A stretch of 64,000 bases of DNA from positions 434,001 through 498,000 of the forward strand of contig CAWCOV010000015.1 in NCBI GenBank assembly GCA_963797255.1. The letters run 5' to 3'. Origin of the DNA: JANXZS01 sp963797255. Lineage in GTDB: Bacteria; Acidobacteriota; Terriglobia; Terriglobales; Acidobacteriaceae. This document shows, piece by piece, positions 34,057 through 46,023 of the stretch (its first letter is position 1; the number at the start of each line of letters is the position of its first letter). The position numbers and the translations under genes were made by a program. The notes beneath the pieces were generated by a model, which made no database searches, had not been told where the DNA came from, and was given only the letters and a program-made list of their open reading frames with translations.

Positions 34057-35070
34057 TCACTCCGCCGGGAAGACTTTTCTCTGCAGCTTTTTCACATCGC
34101 GGGCGATGTCGGGCAAGCGGCTGAAGGCGTTTACGGCGCGCAGCCATTGTCCATGCTCAAATCCTGGGGATCCGCTGATAATTTTACCGGGCTCTATATC
34201 GCCGTGGGTGCCGGCCTGCGCGGTGATGATGACGCCGTCGCCGACGGTGCAGTGTCCGGCGACTCCCACCTGTCCTGCAAGCAGAACGCCCTTGCCGATG
34301 TGGGTTGAGCCAGCGAGGCCAACCTGGGCACAGATGAGCGAGTCTTCGCCGATGGTGCATCCATGGCCGACGGTGGTGACGTTGTCGATTTTGACGCCAC
34401 TGGCGACGTGGGTTTCGCCGACGGCGGCGCGGTCAACGCAACTCTGCGCCTGAATCTCGATGTCGTTTTCCATGCGGACGATGCCGGTCTGCAGGATTTT
34501 ATGCCAGTGGCCTTCGTCGTCCTTGGCGAAGCCGAAGCCGTCTGCTCCGATGACTACGCCGTTCTGCAGGGTAATGTTGTCGCCGAGAATGCATTCTTCC
34601 CGAACGATGGCATGGGCGTGGGCGAGGAAATTGTTGCCGATGCGGACGTTGGGGTAGATGACGACGTGGGGGAGCAGGGCGGCGTTGTTGCCGATGACGA
34701 CTCCCGCGCCGACGACGACGTAGGCTCCGATGTGGGCATTGCTGCCGATCTTTGCGGTGGGGTCGATGACGGCCGTGGGGTGGACTCCGGCAGCGTAGGT
34801 GGGGAGTTTGTAGAAGACCTCAATGGCCTTGGCGAAAGCGAGGTAGGGATTGCTGGTCCGCAGGGTGGCGGCGGGGATGTCAGGAAAGTCGTTCTGGACC
34901 AGTACCGCGGAAGCCTTGGTGGTACGGGCGTGGGCGGCGTATTTCAGGTTGGCGACAAAGGTGACCTGATGGGGACCGGCTTCTTCGATTCCGGCGACGC
35001 TCGTGATTTCGAGGTTTCCGTCGCCACGACACTCGGCCTGAAGGATGCGAGCAAGCTCTTCCAACTTCAT
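34057..35070 (-). CDS. lpxD: UDP-3-O-acylglucosamine N-acyltransferase LpxD
   Basis: LpxD adds the second acyl chain in lipid A synthesis (hydroxyacyl-ACP dependent). The 337-residue protein starts MKLEELARILQAECRGDG and has an N-terminal uridine-binding region. Many left-handed hexapeptide repeats follow (VHPTAVIDPTAKIGSNAHIGAYV onwards), and the catalytic-loop His is in TTVGHGCTIGEDS. Length and order fit the family. It shows that the organism has a lipopolysaccharide outer membrane. Other lpx genes are not adjacent. The receiver-PAS gene begins 38 bases after its stop, which may be an operon link. Confidence 0.97.
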   Translation of the reverse strand: MKLEELARILQAECRGDGNLEITSVAGIEEAGPHQVTFVANLKYAAHARTTKASAVLVQNDFPDIPAATLRTSNPYLAFAKAIEVFYKLPTYAAGVHPTAVIDPTAKIGSNAHIGAYVVVGAGVVIGNNAALLPHVVIYPNVRIGNNFLAHAHAIVREECILGDNITLQNGVVIGADGFGFAKDDEGHWHKILQTGIVRMENDIEIQAQSCVDRAAVGETHVASGVKIDNVTTVGHGCTIGEDSLICAQVGLAGSTHIGKGVLLAGQVGVAGHCTVGDGVIITAQAGTHGDIEPGKIISGSPGFEHGQWLRAVNAFSRLPDIARDVKKLQRKVFPAE

Positions 35071-35105
35071 GCAGTGAATTGTACCCGCAGGGCGGTGGAA
35101 AGGTG

Positions 35106-35600
35106 TCAGGCGGTGAGGTCACTGTCGAAAAGCGACTCCTGCTGACCGGGGGCGGCTTTCTTTTTGGCTGCGCTAATGACGGCCAGGACTTCGAGTTCGA
35201 CGATGGAGGTGCGGGGGACGAAGATGCGCTGAGTGTTGGAGCGGGTGTCCGGCGGGGTGAGGAAAAGGCCCTCCTGATCGACGAGGGAGGCGTCGTTAGC
35301 GGCGAGGCCCTCGATGAGGTCGCCATCCTGAAGGCGGATCTTGATCCAGAGGCCCTCGCTGCGAGGGCGGGCGGCAAAGGTTTTGCGCAGGAGGCGTTCC
35401 GGGTTATTGAGTTCGCCGGAATTAAAGTCGCGAACGAAGCAGACCCACTTAACGTCTATCAAGCTGTAGGAAGCGACTTTACCGTCGAGGTCGAGCAGGT
35501 CGAGGACGCCGTTGTGGGCGAAGTCGGCGGGAGGCAGGTACCCGGCCACCCAGTCCCGGGTCAACTTGCGGAGGATCGCTTTTTTCCGGCTGCTGGACAT
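35106..35600 (-). CDS. conserved hypothetical protein
   Basis: This 164-residue protein has no named domain that I can see. A mostly helical N-terminus (KKAILRKLTRDWVAGYLPPADF) leads to DGKVASYSLIDVKWVCFVRDF, then IRLQDGDLIEGLAAN and LTPPDTRSNTQRIFVPRTSIVELEVL. This reads like the Acidobacteriota family with a small beta-domain for binding (DUF6982-like). It is 36 bases upstream of lpxD on the same strand and may be co-transcribed with it. The C-terminal tail QQESLFDSDLTA is distinctive. Confidence 0.7.
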   Translation of the reverse strand: MSSSRKKAILRKLTRDWVAGYLPPADFAHNGVLDLLDLDGKVASYSLIDVKWVCFVRDFNSGELNNPERLLRKTFAARPRSEGLWIKIRLQDGDLIEGLAANDASLVDQEGLFLTPPDTRSNTQRIFVPRTSIVELEVLAVISAAKKKAAPGQQESLFDSDLTA

Positions 35601-35869
35601 TGAATTTCCAAAAACCCTGTGAATCTCAAAACCCCGTCGGATTCTCTAAACCCTTCCGCACGGAGTGGTTTGGAAGCTTGGACTGGCTGAATCTGGCATT
35701 GTCGCACGGGGGCGCGACGGCTGAACCGATATTCTGCAAAACGGTAGCCAACGACGCCAACGTGTGATAAGTTATTGCTTTGTAAACTGCGTTCAGATGC
35801 TTCTAACTCATTGTATTAGAGAAGCTTATTAGCCTGTAGCGCGACGGTTGGAGCCGTACGTACAAGTCC

Positions 35870-37867
35870 ATGCCCGACTACATTTACCTCCTCGAGAATC
35901 GTCTATCCCCGGGACAGCAGAATGCACTGAAGGTCATCCGTGAGTCCGCTCGCGATGCCCAGATGAATGTGTTTTTAACCGGTGGCGCTGTGCGTGACCT
36001 AACCAGTGGATCGCCGGTACGGGACCTTGATTTTTCGGTTCAAGGAAATGCACTCAAGCTTAAGAAAACATTAGAGAAAGCTGGCGGGGTGCTGGTGGGT
36101 GAAGATGACCCGTCGCACACGCTTTTCTTTCATTTCAACGGGGGCGCGCGGGTTGAAGTCAGCAGCACGCGGCGCGTGGAGTACCCAAAACCCGGCAAGC
36201 CTGTTTACCACTTTGCTAGCATCCATGAGGACCTTCGCCGACGGGATTTCACTGCAAACGCGATGGCGCTCTCGCTGAACGAAGGTTCATACGGGCTGCT
36301 GATGGACCCGTTGAACGGGGTGGCGGACATTGAGTCTCGCCTGCTGAGGCTGGTGAGCAACTATGGATTCCTGGAGAGACCGTCACTGCTGATTCGGGCA
36401 ACCCGTTTTGCGGCGCGGCTGGGCTGGGAGTTGGAAGAAAAGACGAAGATCCGGTTCGAGAATGCCAAGGTCGAAGGGATCATCGATCATCTGTCGGACT
36501 GGCATCGCGGGTACGAACTGGAGGAGATTGGGCACGAAGAGGATTCGCTGCGCATCCTGAAGGTGATGGAAGAGTCGGGATGGATGAAGAATCTGTTCCC
36601 GGCCTGGACGAGCGCGAAGGCGGATGTTGCCGGTCTTGACCAGCTGCGGGAGGTTCTGAATCAGCTGCAGATGCAGGGAGTGAATCCCGATACTTCCAGC
36701 GCGTCGATGACGCTGATGACGGCGAAGATGTCGACCAAAGAGCTGAACGAGTTGAAGAAGCTTTTTGTGCGGCAGGGATTCGTAGAGGAATGGAACTCGC
36801 TGGACGCACGCGCCAAGGAGTTTGCCAAGGTGCTCACGTCGAAGCAGGTGGCGACTCCCTCGGCGACTTGGAAGCTGCTGACTTCGTACAATCCCGAGGC
36901 GGTTTTGTGGCTTGGATTTACCAGCAAGACTGCGGCAGTGCAGGAGAAATTCCACAACTTCTTCTCCGTGTGGCCTGAGGCGCGGCAGAGGATTCCTTAC
37001 GCGCTGATGCAGGAGATGCGGATTGTTCCGGAGCTTCCAGGCTATCCGGAACTGCTGCACGGCCTGTTCTTCGAGTTGATTGACGGCAAGCTGGAGACGG
37101 AAGAGCAGATTCGTGCCTTCCTGGAGCCGTTCTCGCCGCCAGCTCCACCGCCGCCGGTGAACATCCGGCGCACACGCGGGAAGAAGACCGCAGAGGCTAA
37201 GGCGAAGGCCAAGGCAGAGGAGGCGGAAGAGGAAGAAGAGCTTGAGGAACTGCCGGAAGGCATGAATCTGAAGCTCGACGACGAAGAAGTGGAAGAGGAA
37301 GAAGAGGACGAGGATCTGGACGAAGACGCCGAGCCTGCTCCCAAGAAGAAAGGCAAGCCCGAGCCAAAGGTGATCGTGAAGCCGGCCGCGGCCGCGAAGA
37401 CTGCGGCATCTGCAAAGGCTGAAAAGCCGGTAGCGAAGGCTGCGGAGAAGGCGGTTGCAAAACCGGCTGAGAAGCATCCGACGAAGGCGGCGGAGAAGAA
37501 GGGTCCTGAGCCAAAAGCTGCGCACAAGCCGGTGGTACCGGCGAAGCCAGCTGCCAAGGGTGCGGTGAAGCCTGCGGTGAAGGCGGTGCCGGCGAAGGCT
37601 GCGGAGAAGAAAGCTGCTCCGCCAGCCAAGAAGGCAGCGCCTCCGGCAAAAGCGGTAGCCAAGAAAGTTGCTCCGAAAGCGGTTGCTCACGCGAAGGCTG
37701 CGAAGCCGGTGAAGAAGCCTGCTGCCAAACCAGTCGCGAAACACAACGGCGCAAAGCATGCGCACAAAGCGGCGAAGCCAGTCGCGAAACCTGCGGCGAA
37801 GGCGAAGCCTGTTGTGAAGGGCAAGCCAGCGGCCAAGCATGCACCTGCCAAGAAGAAAAAGCACTAG
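35870..37867 (+). CDS. poly(A) polymerase/CCA-type nucleotidyltransferase with histone-H1-like tail
   Basis: The first 420 or so residues of this 665-residue protein match the class II nucleotidyltransferases that add CCA to tRNA 3' ends or A-tails to RNA. GGAVRDLTSGSPVRDLDFSVQG includes the metal-binding Asp-x-Asp, RRDFTANAMALSL is near residue 122, and a C-terminal helical body follows. After about residue 435 comes a long acidic run of Glu/Asp, then about 200 residues of Ala, Lys and Pro (repeated AAKPV, KPAAK), like the C-terminal arm of histone H1. That tail should bind nucleic acid nonspecifically. I am not aware of a described fusion of this kind. A bidirectional terminator follows. 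Confidence 0.87.
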   Translation: MPDYIYLLENRLSPGQQNALKVIRESARDAQMNVFLTGGAVRDLTSGSPVRDLDFSVQGNALKLKKTLEKAGGVLVGEDDPSHTLFFHFNGGARVEVSSTRRVEYPKPGKPVYHFASIHEDLRRRDFTANAMALSLNEGSYGLLMDPLNGVADIESRLLRLVSNYGFLERPSLLIRATRFAARLGWELEEKTKIRFENAKVEGIIDHLSDWHRGYELEEIGHEEDSLRILKVMEESGWMKNLFPAWTSAKADVAGLDQLREVLNQLQMQGVNPDTSSASMTLMTAKMSTKELNELKKLFVRQGFVEEWNSLDARAKEFAKVLTSKQVATPSATWKLLTSYNPEAVLWLGFTSKTAAVQEKFHNFFSVWPEARQRIPYALMQEMRIVPELPGYPELLHGLFFELIDGKLETEEQIRAFLEPFSPPAPPPPVNIRRTRGKKTAEAKAKAKAEEAEEEEELEELPEGMNLKLDDEEVEEEEEDEDLDEDAEPAPKKKGKPEPKVIVKPAAAAKTAASAKAEKPVAKAAEKAVAKPAEKHPTKAAEKKGPEPKAAHKPVVPAKPAAKGAVKPAVKAVPAKAAEKKAAPPAKKAAPPAKAVAKKVAPKAVAHAKAAKPVKKPAAKPVAKHNGAKHAHKAAKPVAKPAAKAKPVVKGKPAAKHAPAKKKKH

Positions 37868-37885
37868 GCTGTTATTTGCTGAATG

Positions 37886-37915
37886 AAAGAGGAGTGCTTG
37901 CGCACTCCTCTTTTT
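37886..37915. terminator. bidirectional terminator
   Basis: A perfect 12-bp stem AAAGAGGAGTGC (37886-37897) pairs with GCACTCCTCTTT (37902-37913), with an A-rich flank on one side and T-run on the other. It lies between convergent genes. Confidence 0.88.
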
Positions 37916-37936
37916 CTGCGCCTGATTTCGGTGACC

Positions 37937-38386
37937 CTATTTGTAGATGAGGTGGACGGTGGTCTCCGTGACTGGGCAGGTGACGTGAACGACTGCAGCG
38001 CTGTAGGGGGGAGCGGAGAGGGTCACCTTAGGGTTGTTGGCGAATCCAAAGCCCTCGGTCGGAATGTTGAGGAAGTTGCGATCGAGCTTTTTGTTGCCGT
38101 TGGCATCGGCGATGACTGCAACTCCGTAGTCTCCGGCAGGCAGGTCAAAGGTGGCGACACCGGTGTTTCCGGTGATGGGAAAAGGTCCGTGGCGGAAGGC
38201 TTTCTCGGTCTTCTCCGGCCATCCGTCAGGCGACTTGAAGATGGTTGCGCCAAGTTTGCCCTTGTCGCTATGAAAGCCGTCGACATGAATGACGAGTTTA
38301 CATTCTGAGCTTTGCGCAAGGCTGACCGCCGAGGCCGCGAGGAACAAGGTAATCGCGGCCAGAATTTTCCCGAAGTGTACTTTCAT
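37937..38386 (-). CDS. exported DUF2141 protein
   Basis: The 149-residue protein has a signal peptide ending SLAQ (residue 25) and the DUF2141 pattern. It runs CKLVIHVDGFHSDKGKLGATIF, then FPITGNTGVATFDLPAGDYGVAVIADANGNKKLDRNFLNIPTEGFGFANN. The family is exported and beta-rich, often with an Asp/Asn-rich loop possibly binding calcium; function unknown. It is convergent with the nucleotidyltransferase and shares its terminator. Confidence 0.88.
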   Translation of the reverse strand: MKVHFGKILAAITLFLAASAVSLAQSSECKLVIHVDGFHSDKGKLGATIFKSPDGWPEKTEKAFRHGPFPITGNTGVATFDLPAGDYGVAVIADANGNKKLDRNFLNIPTEGFGFANNPKVTLSAPPYSAAVVHVTCPVTETTVHLIYK

Positions 38387-38604
38387 TCAACCGCCTCTCA
38401 AATTGTGTCAAACAGGATGCTCAACATACTACGATGCGCGCGACGGCCTGCGCGAGGTGGTGGCGAGGTGAGGGGAAATACGTATCTAAATTGGCTACAT
38501 GGATAATTTGCGGTTGGAAGTATTGCGAGGTGAAGAGAGGGGAGAGCTTCTGCGACATGCAGTGCTGCGATTAGCATGATGAGGAATTGCTGTGAGGTAA
38601 CGCT

Positions 38605-39430
38605 ATGAGTGTCACTCAAAACGAGAAGGGTGTGCGGTTTCGTGCGCTGCATGAGGGGGCGGGAGCGTTTGTGATTCCGAATCCATGGGACTTCGGGTCG
38701 GCGCGGCTGCTTGCTGGTCTTGGATTCAAGGCGCTGGCTACATCGAGCGCTGCTTCCGCTTCCGCGATGGGTAAGAGAGACGGGGGGCTGACTCGGGACG
38801 AGGCGCTGGCGCATGCGCGAATGATTGTGGATGCTACGGATTTGCCGGTGTCGGCGGATCTTGAGAAGGGATTCGGCGATGCGCCGGAGGTGGTGGCGGA
38901 GACGATCCGATCTGGCGGCAGAGGCGGGGTTGGTTGGGTGCACGATTGAGGACTCTACCGGGAATGCGGAGAAGCCTCTTTACGAGCACGGGCTGGCGGT
39001 TGAGCGGATTGCGGCGGCCGTGGAGGCGGCACGGGCGCTGCCGTTTCCTTTCATGCTGACGGCGCGGGCGCACAACCTGATGTATCCCGGCGCGAATTTG
39101 GAGGAGACGATTCGACGTCTGCAGGCTTTTGAAAAGGTGGGGGCCGACGTGCTGTTCGCGCCCGGATTGCCAGACGTTGCGGCAGTGCGGGCGGTGTGTT
39201 CGGCGGTGGGAAAGCCGGTGAACTTTATGGTGGGTATCAAAGGGAAGTCGTTCCCGGTGACGGAACTTGAGGCGGCGGGAGTGAAGCGCATCAGCCTGGC
39301 GACGTCTCTGTATCGCGCGGCGATGACGGGCTTTCTTGAGGCCGTGCGCGAGGTGCGGGACAAAGGCGAGTTTGGATTTGTGGAGCGCTCGGTGATGACG
39401 TCAGAGTTGAATGAACTGATGCGAATCTGA
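38605..39430 (+). pseudogene. isocitrate lyase/PEP mutase-family protein, frameshifted
   Basis: The two frames combine into a protein of about 274 residues of the isocitrate lyase/phosphoenolpyruvate mutase superfamily (TIM barrel). Motifs are VIPNPWDFGSARLLAGLGF, then SADLEKGFGDAPEVVAETIR. In the second frame come LAAEAGLVGCTIEDSTG, then LTARAHNLMYPG and KPVNFMVGIKG. One extra T at about 38911 separates ETIR from LAAEAG. The substrate is not predictable; oxaloacetate, methylisocitrate and phosphonate enzymes all share the fold. The break may be a sequencing error. Confidence 0.83.
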
Positions 39431-39437
39431 GGATGGG

Positions 39438-39468
39438 ATGAGTGAGCAAGGGTTTCTTGCCCACTCAT
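39438..39468. terminator. hairpin between convergent genes
   Basis: A 13-bp stem (39438-39450 with 39456-39468, one mismatch) has a 5-base loop between converging genes. It lacks a strong T-run. Confidence 0.45.
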
Positions 39469-39483
39469 GATTGAAACGGGAGG

Positions 39484-40551
39484 TTAGTAGCGTTTTACCG
39501 GGACTGGGTTGCGATCCTGAAATTGATGCTGGTGCCAGTAGGGATAAGCGGCGGCAGTTTGGCTGGCGCGGTCGAGGGTTTCGACTTGTGCCGGTGTTAA
39601 GCTCCATCCTGCAGCGGCGAGGTTGGCGCGAAGCTGCTCCTCGTTGCGGGCTCCTATGATGACGCTGGAGACGGTGGGCCGCTGCAGCAGCCAGTTGAGT
39701 GCCACCTGGGGAACGGACTTGCCGGTTTCCGCGGCGACGATGTCGAGTGCGTCGACGACCTTGTGGAGATACTCATCGTTCACCACAGGACCGCCGGCGG
39801 CTGCGGTGTGCAGGCGGCTCACTTCAGGCAGTGGCTGACCGCGGCGTAGTTTGCCGGTGAGACGGCCCCATCCGAGAGGACTCCAAACCAGCGCACCGAT
39901 TTTTTCTTCGACAGCCTGCGGCATGAGTTCCCATTCGTAGTCACGTCCGATGAGCGAGTAGTAGACCTGGTGCGCGACGTAGCGTGCCCATCCGTATTGG
40001 CGGCTGGTGTCGATGGATTTCTGCAGGTGCCATCCTGAAAAATTGGAGGCGGCGATGTAGCGCACCTTGCCTTCGCGCACCAGCTTGTCGAGGGTGTTGA
40101 GGACCTCGTCGACGGGCGTGAGCGCGTCAAACGCGTGCATGTGGTAGATGTCGATGTAGTCGGTGGCGAGGCGTCTGAGGGATCCTTCGACCTGCTGAGC
40201 GATGTGGTAGCGGGAGGATCCGACGGCGTTGGGGTTGGGCTGCTTGTGGGCGAACTGATAGCTGTCCACGTCGAAGCCAAAGGTGGTCTTGGTGGAGATG
40301 AGCAGATCCTGGCGGGGAAGATGCTTGATGGCCTGGCCGAGGATTTCTTCGGAGAGGCCGTTGGAGTAGACGTCGGCGGTGTCGAAGAAGTTGACGCCGG
40401 ACTCCATGCAGATGTCGATGAGCTTGCGTGCCTCATTGACGTCGGTTTCGCCCCAGGCCTTGAAAAACTCGGTGCCTCCGCCAAAGGTTCCAGTGCCGAA
40501 GCAGAGTGCGGGGACTTTGAGGCCGGAATGGCCGAGTTGTCGAAATTCCAT
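39484..40551 (-). CDS. aldo/keto reductase
   Basis: The 355-residue NADPH-dependent oxidoreductase shows the AKR catalytic set. FFDTADVYSNGLSEEILGQAI carries the Asp and Tyr, LISTKTTF the Lys, and YHMHAFD the His. SNFSGWHLQKSIDTSRQYG and a C-terminal IGARNEEQLRANLAAAGW follow the AKR pattern. It likely reduces aldehydes or ketones; the native substrate is unknown. It is divergent from the MFS gene at 40688. Confidence 0.9.
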   Translation of the reverse strand: MEFRQLGHSGLKVPALCFGTGTFGGGTEFFKAWGETDVNEARKLIDICMESGVNFFDTADVYSNGLSEEILGQAIKHLPRQDLLISTKTTFGFDVDSYQFAHKQPNPNAVGSSRYHIAQQVEGSLRRLATDYIDIYHMHAFDALTPVDEVLNTLDKLVREGKVRYIAASNFSGWHLQKSIDTSRQYGWARYVAHQVYYSLIGRDYEWELMPQAVEEKIGALVWSPLGWGRLTGKLRRGQPLPEVSRLHTAAAGGPVVNDEYLHKVVDALDIVAAETGKSVPQVALNWLLQRPTVSSVIIGARNEEQLRANLAAAGWSLTPAQVETLDRASQTAAAYPYWHQHQFQDRNPVPVKRY

Positions 40552-40687
40552 GTTCTGCGTTTCTCCTACGGGATTTTTTTGCTGCCCTGAATCTCTGATG
40601 CGGGGATGGGGAATCGGTCGCAGGATCGGCGCGTATTTTCACCATTGGGAAGAGTGTCTGCTATCCTCTGCACCACAGGATGAACGA

Positions 40688-41947
40688 ATGACTCAGCGCC
40701 GAGTGCTGCCCTTTGGTGTGGTTCTTGCGCTCGCATTGGCGATTCTGCTCAACTACGTCGATCGCAGCAACCTCTCGACCGCCGTACCGCTTCTGCAGGA
40801 CGAGCTCTCGCTCAACAACTTCCAAATCGGCGTGTTGCTGTCGGCGTTTTTCTGGGTGTATGCGCCCGCGCAGTTGCTCGGCGGGTGGCTTGTGCACCGG
40901 TTCGACGTTCGCCGGGTTTTGGCCATGGGGGTTCTGCTATGGTCCGTTGCAACAATCCTGACGGGGTTCGCCGGTGGCTTCCTATCCATCTTTGTACTCC
41001 GCCTGATGCTCGCCATGGGTGAGTGCGTCACGTTTCCGAGCTGGCAACTGATCGTCTCTCGGTATACCGTCGAGCACGAGCGCGGACGGGCAAACGGCTT
41101 CATCGGCGCTGGCCAGGGGGTTGGGCCGATGCTGGGCACGCTTTTCGGCGGCCTGGCGATGGCGCACTTCGGCTGGCGGCCCATGTTCATCGGGCTGGGT
41201 TTGATCACGCTCCTGTGGATTTGGCCCTGGTTCGCAGTCACCCGCGGTGGGTTTTCCCAGGTAGAGCAAGCGCACGATCGGACGCCGGTTTCCTATGGAG
41301 CGATCCTGCGCAAACGCGAATTCTGGGGGGCGGCGCTGGGACACTTCTCCGTCAACTGGGCATTCTACGTCGTCATGATGTGGTTGCCGACTTTCCTGGT
41401 AAAGGCCGGCGGTTTCACCGTCTCCCAGATGGCGGTGATTGCCGCAATTATCTACGGTGTCTACGCTGTTACGACGGCGAGTGCCGGCGTCGTCTCCGAT
41501 CGATGGATCGCGCGTGGAGCGACGGCAACGCGCGTTCGTAAGGCATTTCTGTTGACGAGTGGCCTTGGCGTGGCGCTCACCATGGCGTGCTCCGCATACG
41601 TGGAGCCGCGATCGACGGTGTGGCTGCTGGGTGCAGCTGGAGCGTTCTTCGGTCTTTCAACCCCAACGGCTTTTGCCGTCACCGCGACGCTCGCAGGTCC
41701 GCGCGCCGCTGGCCGTTGGGCTGGCGCCCAGAACGTGGCTGGCCAGTTGTCGGGAATGGTCGCGCCACTCGTAACAGGCATCATCGTTGATAGCACCGGA
41801 TCGTATACGTGGGCGTTCGCCATTTCCGCAGCGTGGGCGCTGGTGTCGGTTCTGGCGTGGTGCGTCGTCGTTCGACAGGTAGCAGGGGTGCATTGGCCTC
41901 AGGAACTCACGCCAACTCCGCTTACAGCCCCCGTGGTGATTGGATAA
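40688..41947 (+). CDS. MFS transporter (anion/sugar-acid exporter type)
   Basis: The 419-residue protein has about 12 membrane helices and the major facilitator signature NYVDRSNLSTAVPLL near the first helix, resembling sugar-acid/anion symporters (GudP, DgoT-like). The Gly-x-x-x-Asp-rich MFS motif appears as LLGGWLVHRFDVRRVLAMG. ATG 40688 follows a repeat-free promoter region; an in-frame extension upstream would overlap the divergent reductase gene. The substrate is uncertain. Confidence 0.87.
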   Translation: MTQRRVLPFGVVLALALAILLNYVDRSNLSTAVPLLQDELSLNNFQIGVLLSAFFWVYAPAQLLGGWLVHRFDVRRVLAMGVLLWSVATILTGFAGGFLSIFVLRLMLAMGECVTFPSWQLIVSRYTVEHERGRANGFIGAGQGVGPMLGTLFGGLAMAHFGWRPMFIGLGLITLLWIWPWFAVTRGGFSQVEQAHDRTPVSYGAILRKREFWGAALGHFSVNWAFYVVMMWLPTFLVKAGGFTVSQMAVIAAIIYGVYAVTTASAGVVSDRWIARGATATRVRKAFLLTSGLGVALTMACSAYVEPRSTVWLLGAAGAFFGLSTPTAFAVTATLAGPRAAGRWAGAQNVAGQLSGMVAPLVTGIIVDSTGSYTWAFAISAAWALVSVLAWCVVVRQVAGVHWPQELTPTPLTAPVVIG

Positions 41948-42169
41948 CCGGCTCAATTCTATTTACCACTTGCAAGCCTTCCGATATCGGTCGCACAAGA
42001 ATTACCTCTCGACGATGCAAAAGCAGCTATGAAAGATCTTCCGGGACGTCAGGCTACTTGCCAAAGCTCGGCAGAGAAGTTTCGTCCTGCTTTTCCTCAG
42101 GTAAGTGGGAGGGATGCCGGCGCAGGGGTCGAAGAGTCGGTGGGACCGGACTAGAATCTAATTAAAGCA

Positions 42170-45682
<3,513 letters not shown>

Positions 45683-45701
45683 GGCCGCAGGCCCGGATAG
45701 C

Positions 45702-45926
45702 TAAAACGCGGCTAGCTAAAGAGCGGTCAGCGGATCAGCGAACCGAAGTCTTCTTTAACCTACCCTTCGCAAACGGCGCGCGAAGGATGGGGCACCCGGC
45801 GGAGGGCACTCGAGGTAGGAAGCGGATGACATACCGTGCCGGTCGGTTTACGGTTTGAGCCTTTCCGCTAACCGCTTTTTAGCTAACCGGCTCTTAGCTG
45901 ACCGCTTCTTAGCTAACCGGCCTTTA
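45702..45926. repeat. E array, D hairpin and inverted E array
   Basis: Two 15-bp units on the plus strand lie at 45702-45716 and 45717-45731. A D hairpin is at 45759-45797, and four exact 15-bp units in the opposite orientation are at 45867-45926. The opposing arrays can pair to form a structure of about 225 bases between dnaE and accA. Apart from this and the accA leader, the 341-base gap has no gene. Confidence 0.85.
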
Positions 45927-46023
45927 GCTCGCCTGCCGCTCTTGTACAATCAGGGATAGTTTTGTGAACAGGTTGTGAAACACCGGGGCGATGCTCGGGT
46001 GCAGGTGGTAACAGAAGCAACTC

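Noticed and set aside
36383..37864. A 493-residue Arg/Leu-rich open frame opposite the H1-like tail
   Set aside because: Low-complexity tail DNA in reverse gives a long open frame by base bias.
41948..42169. tRNA or small RNA gene before dnaE
   Set aside because: No cloverleaf, anticodon arm or TTCGA-type loop was found.
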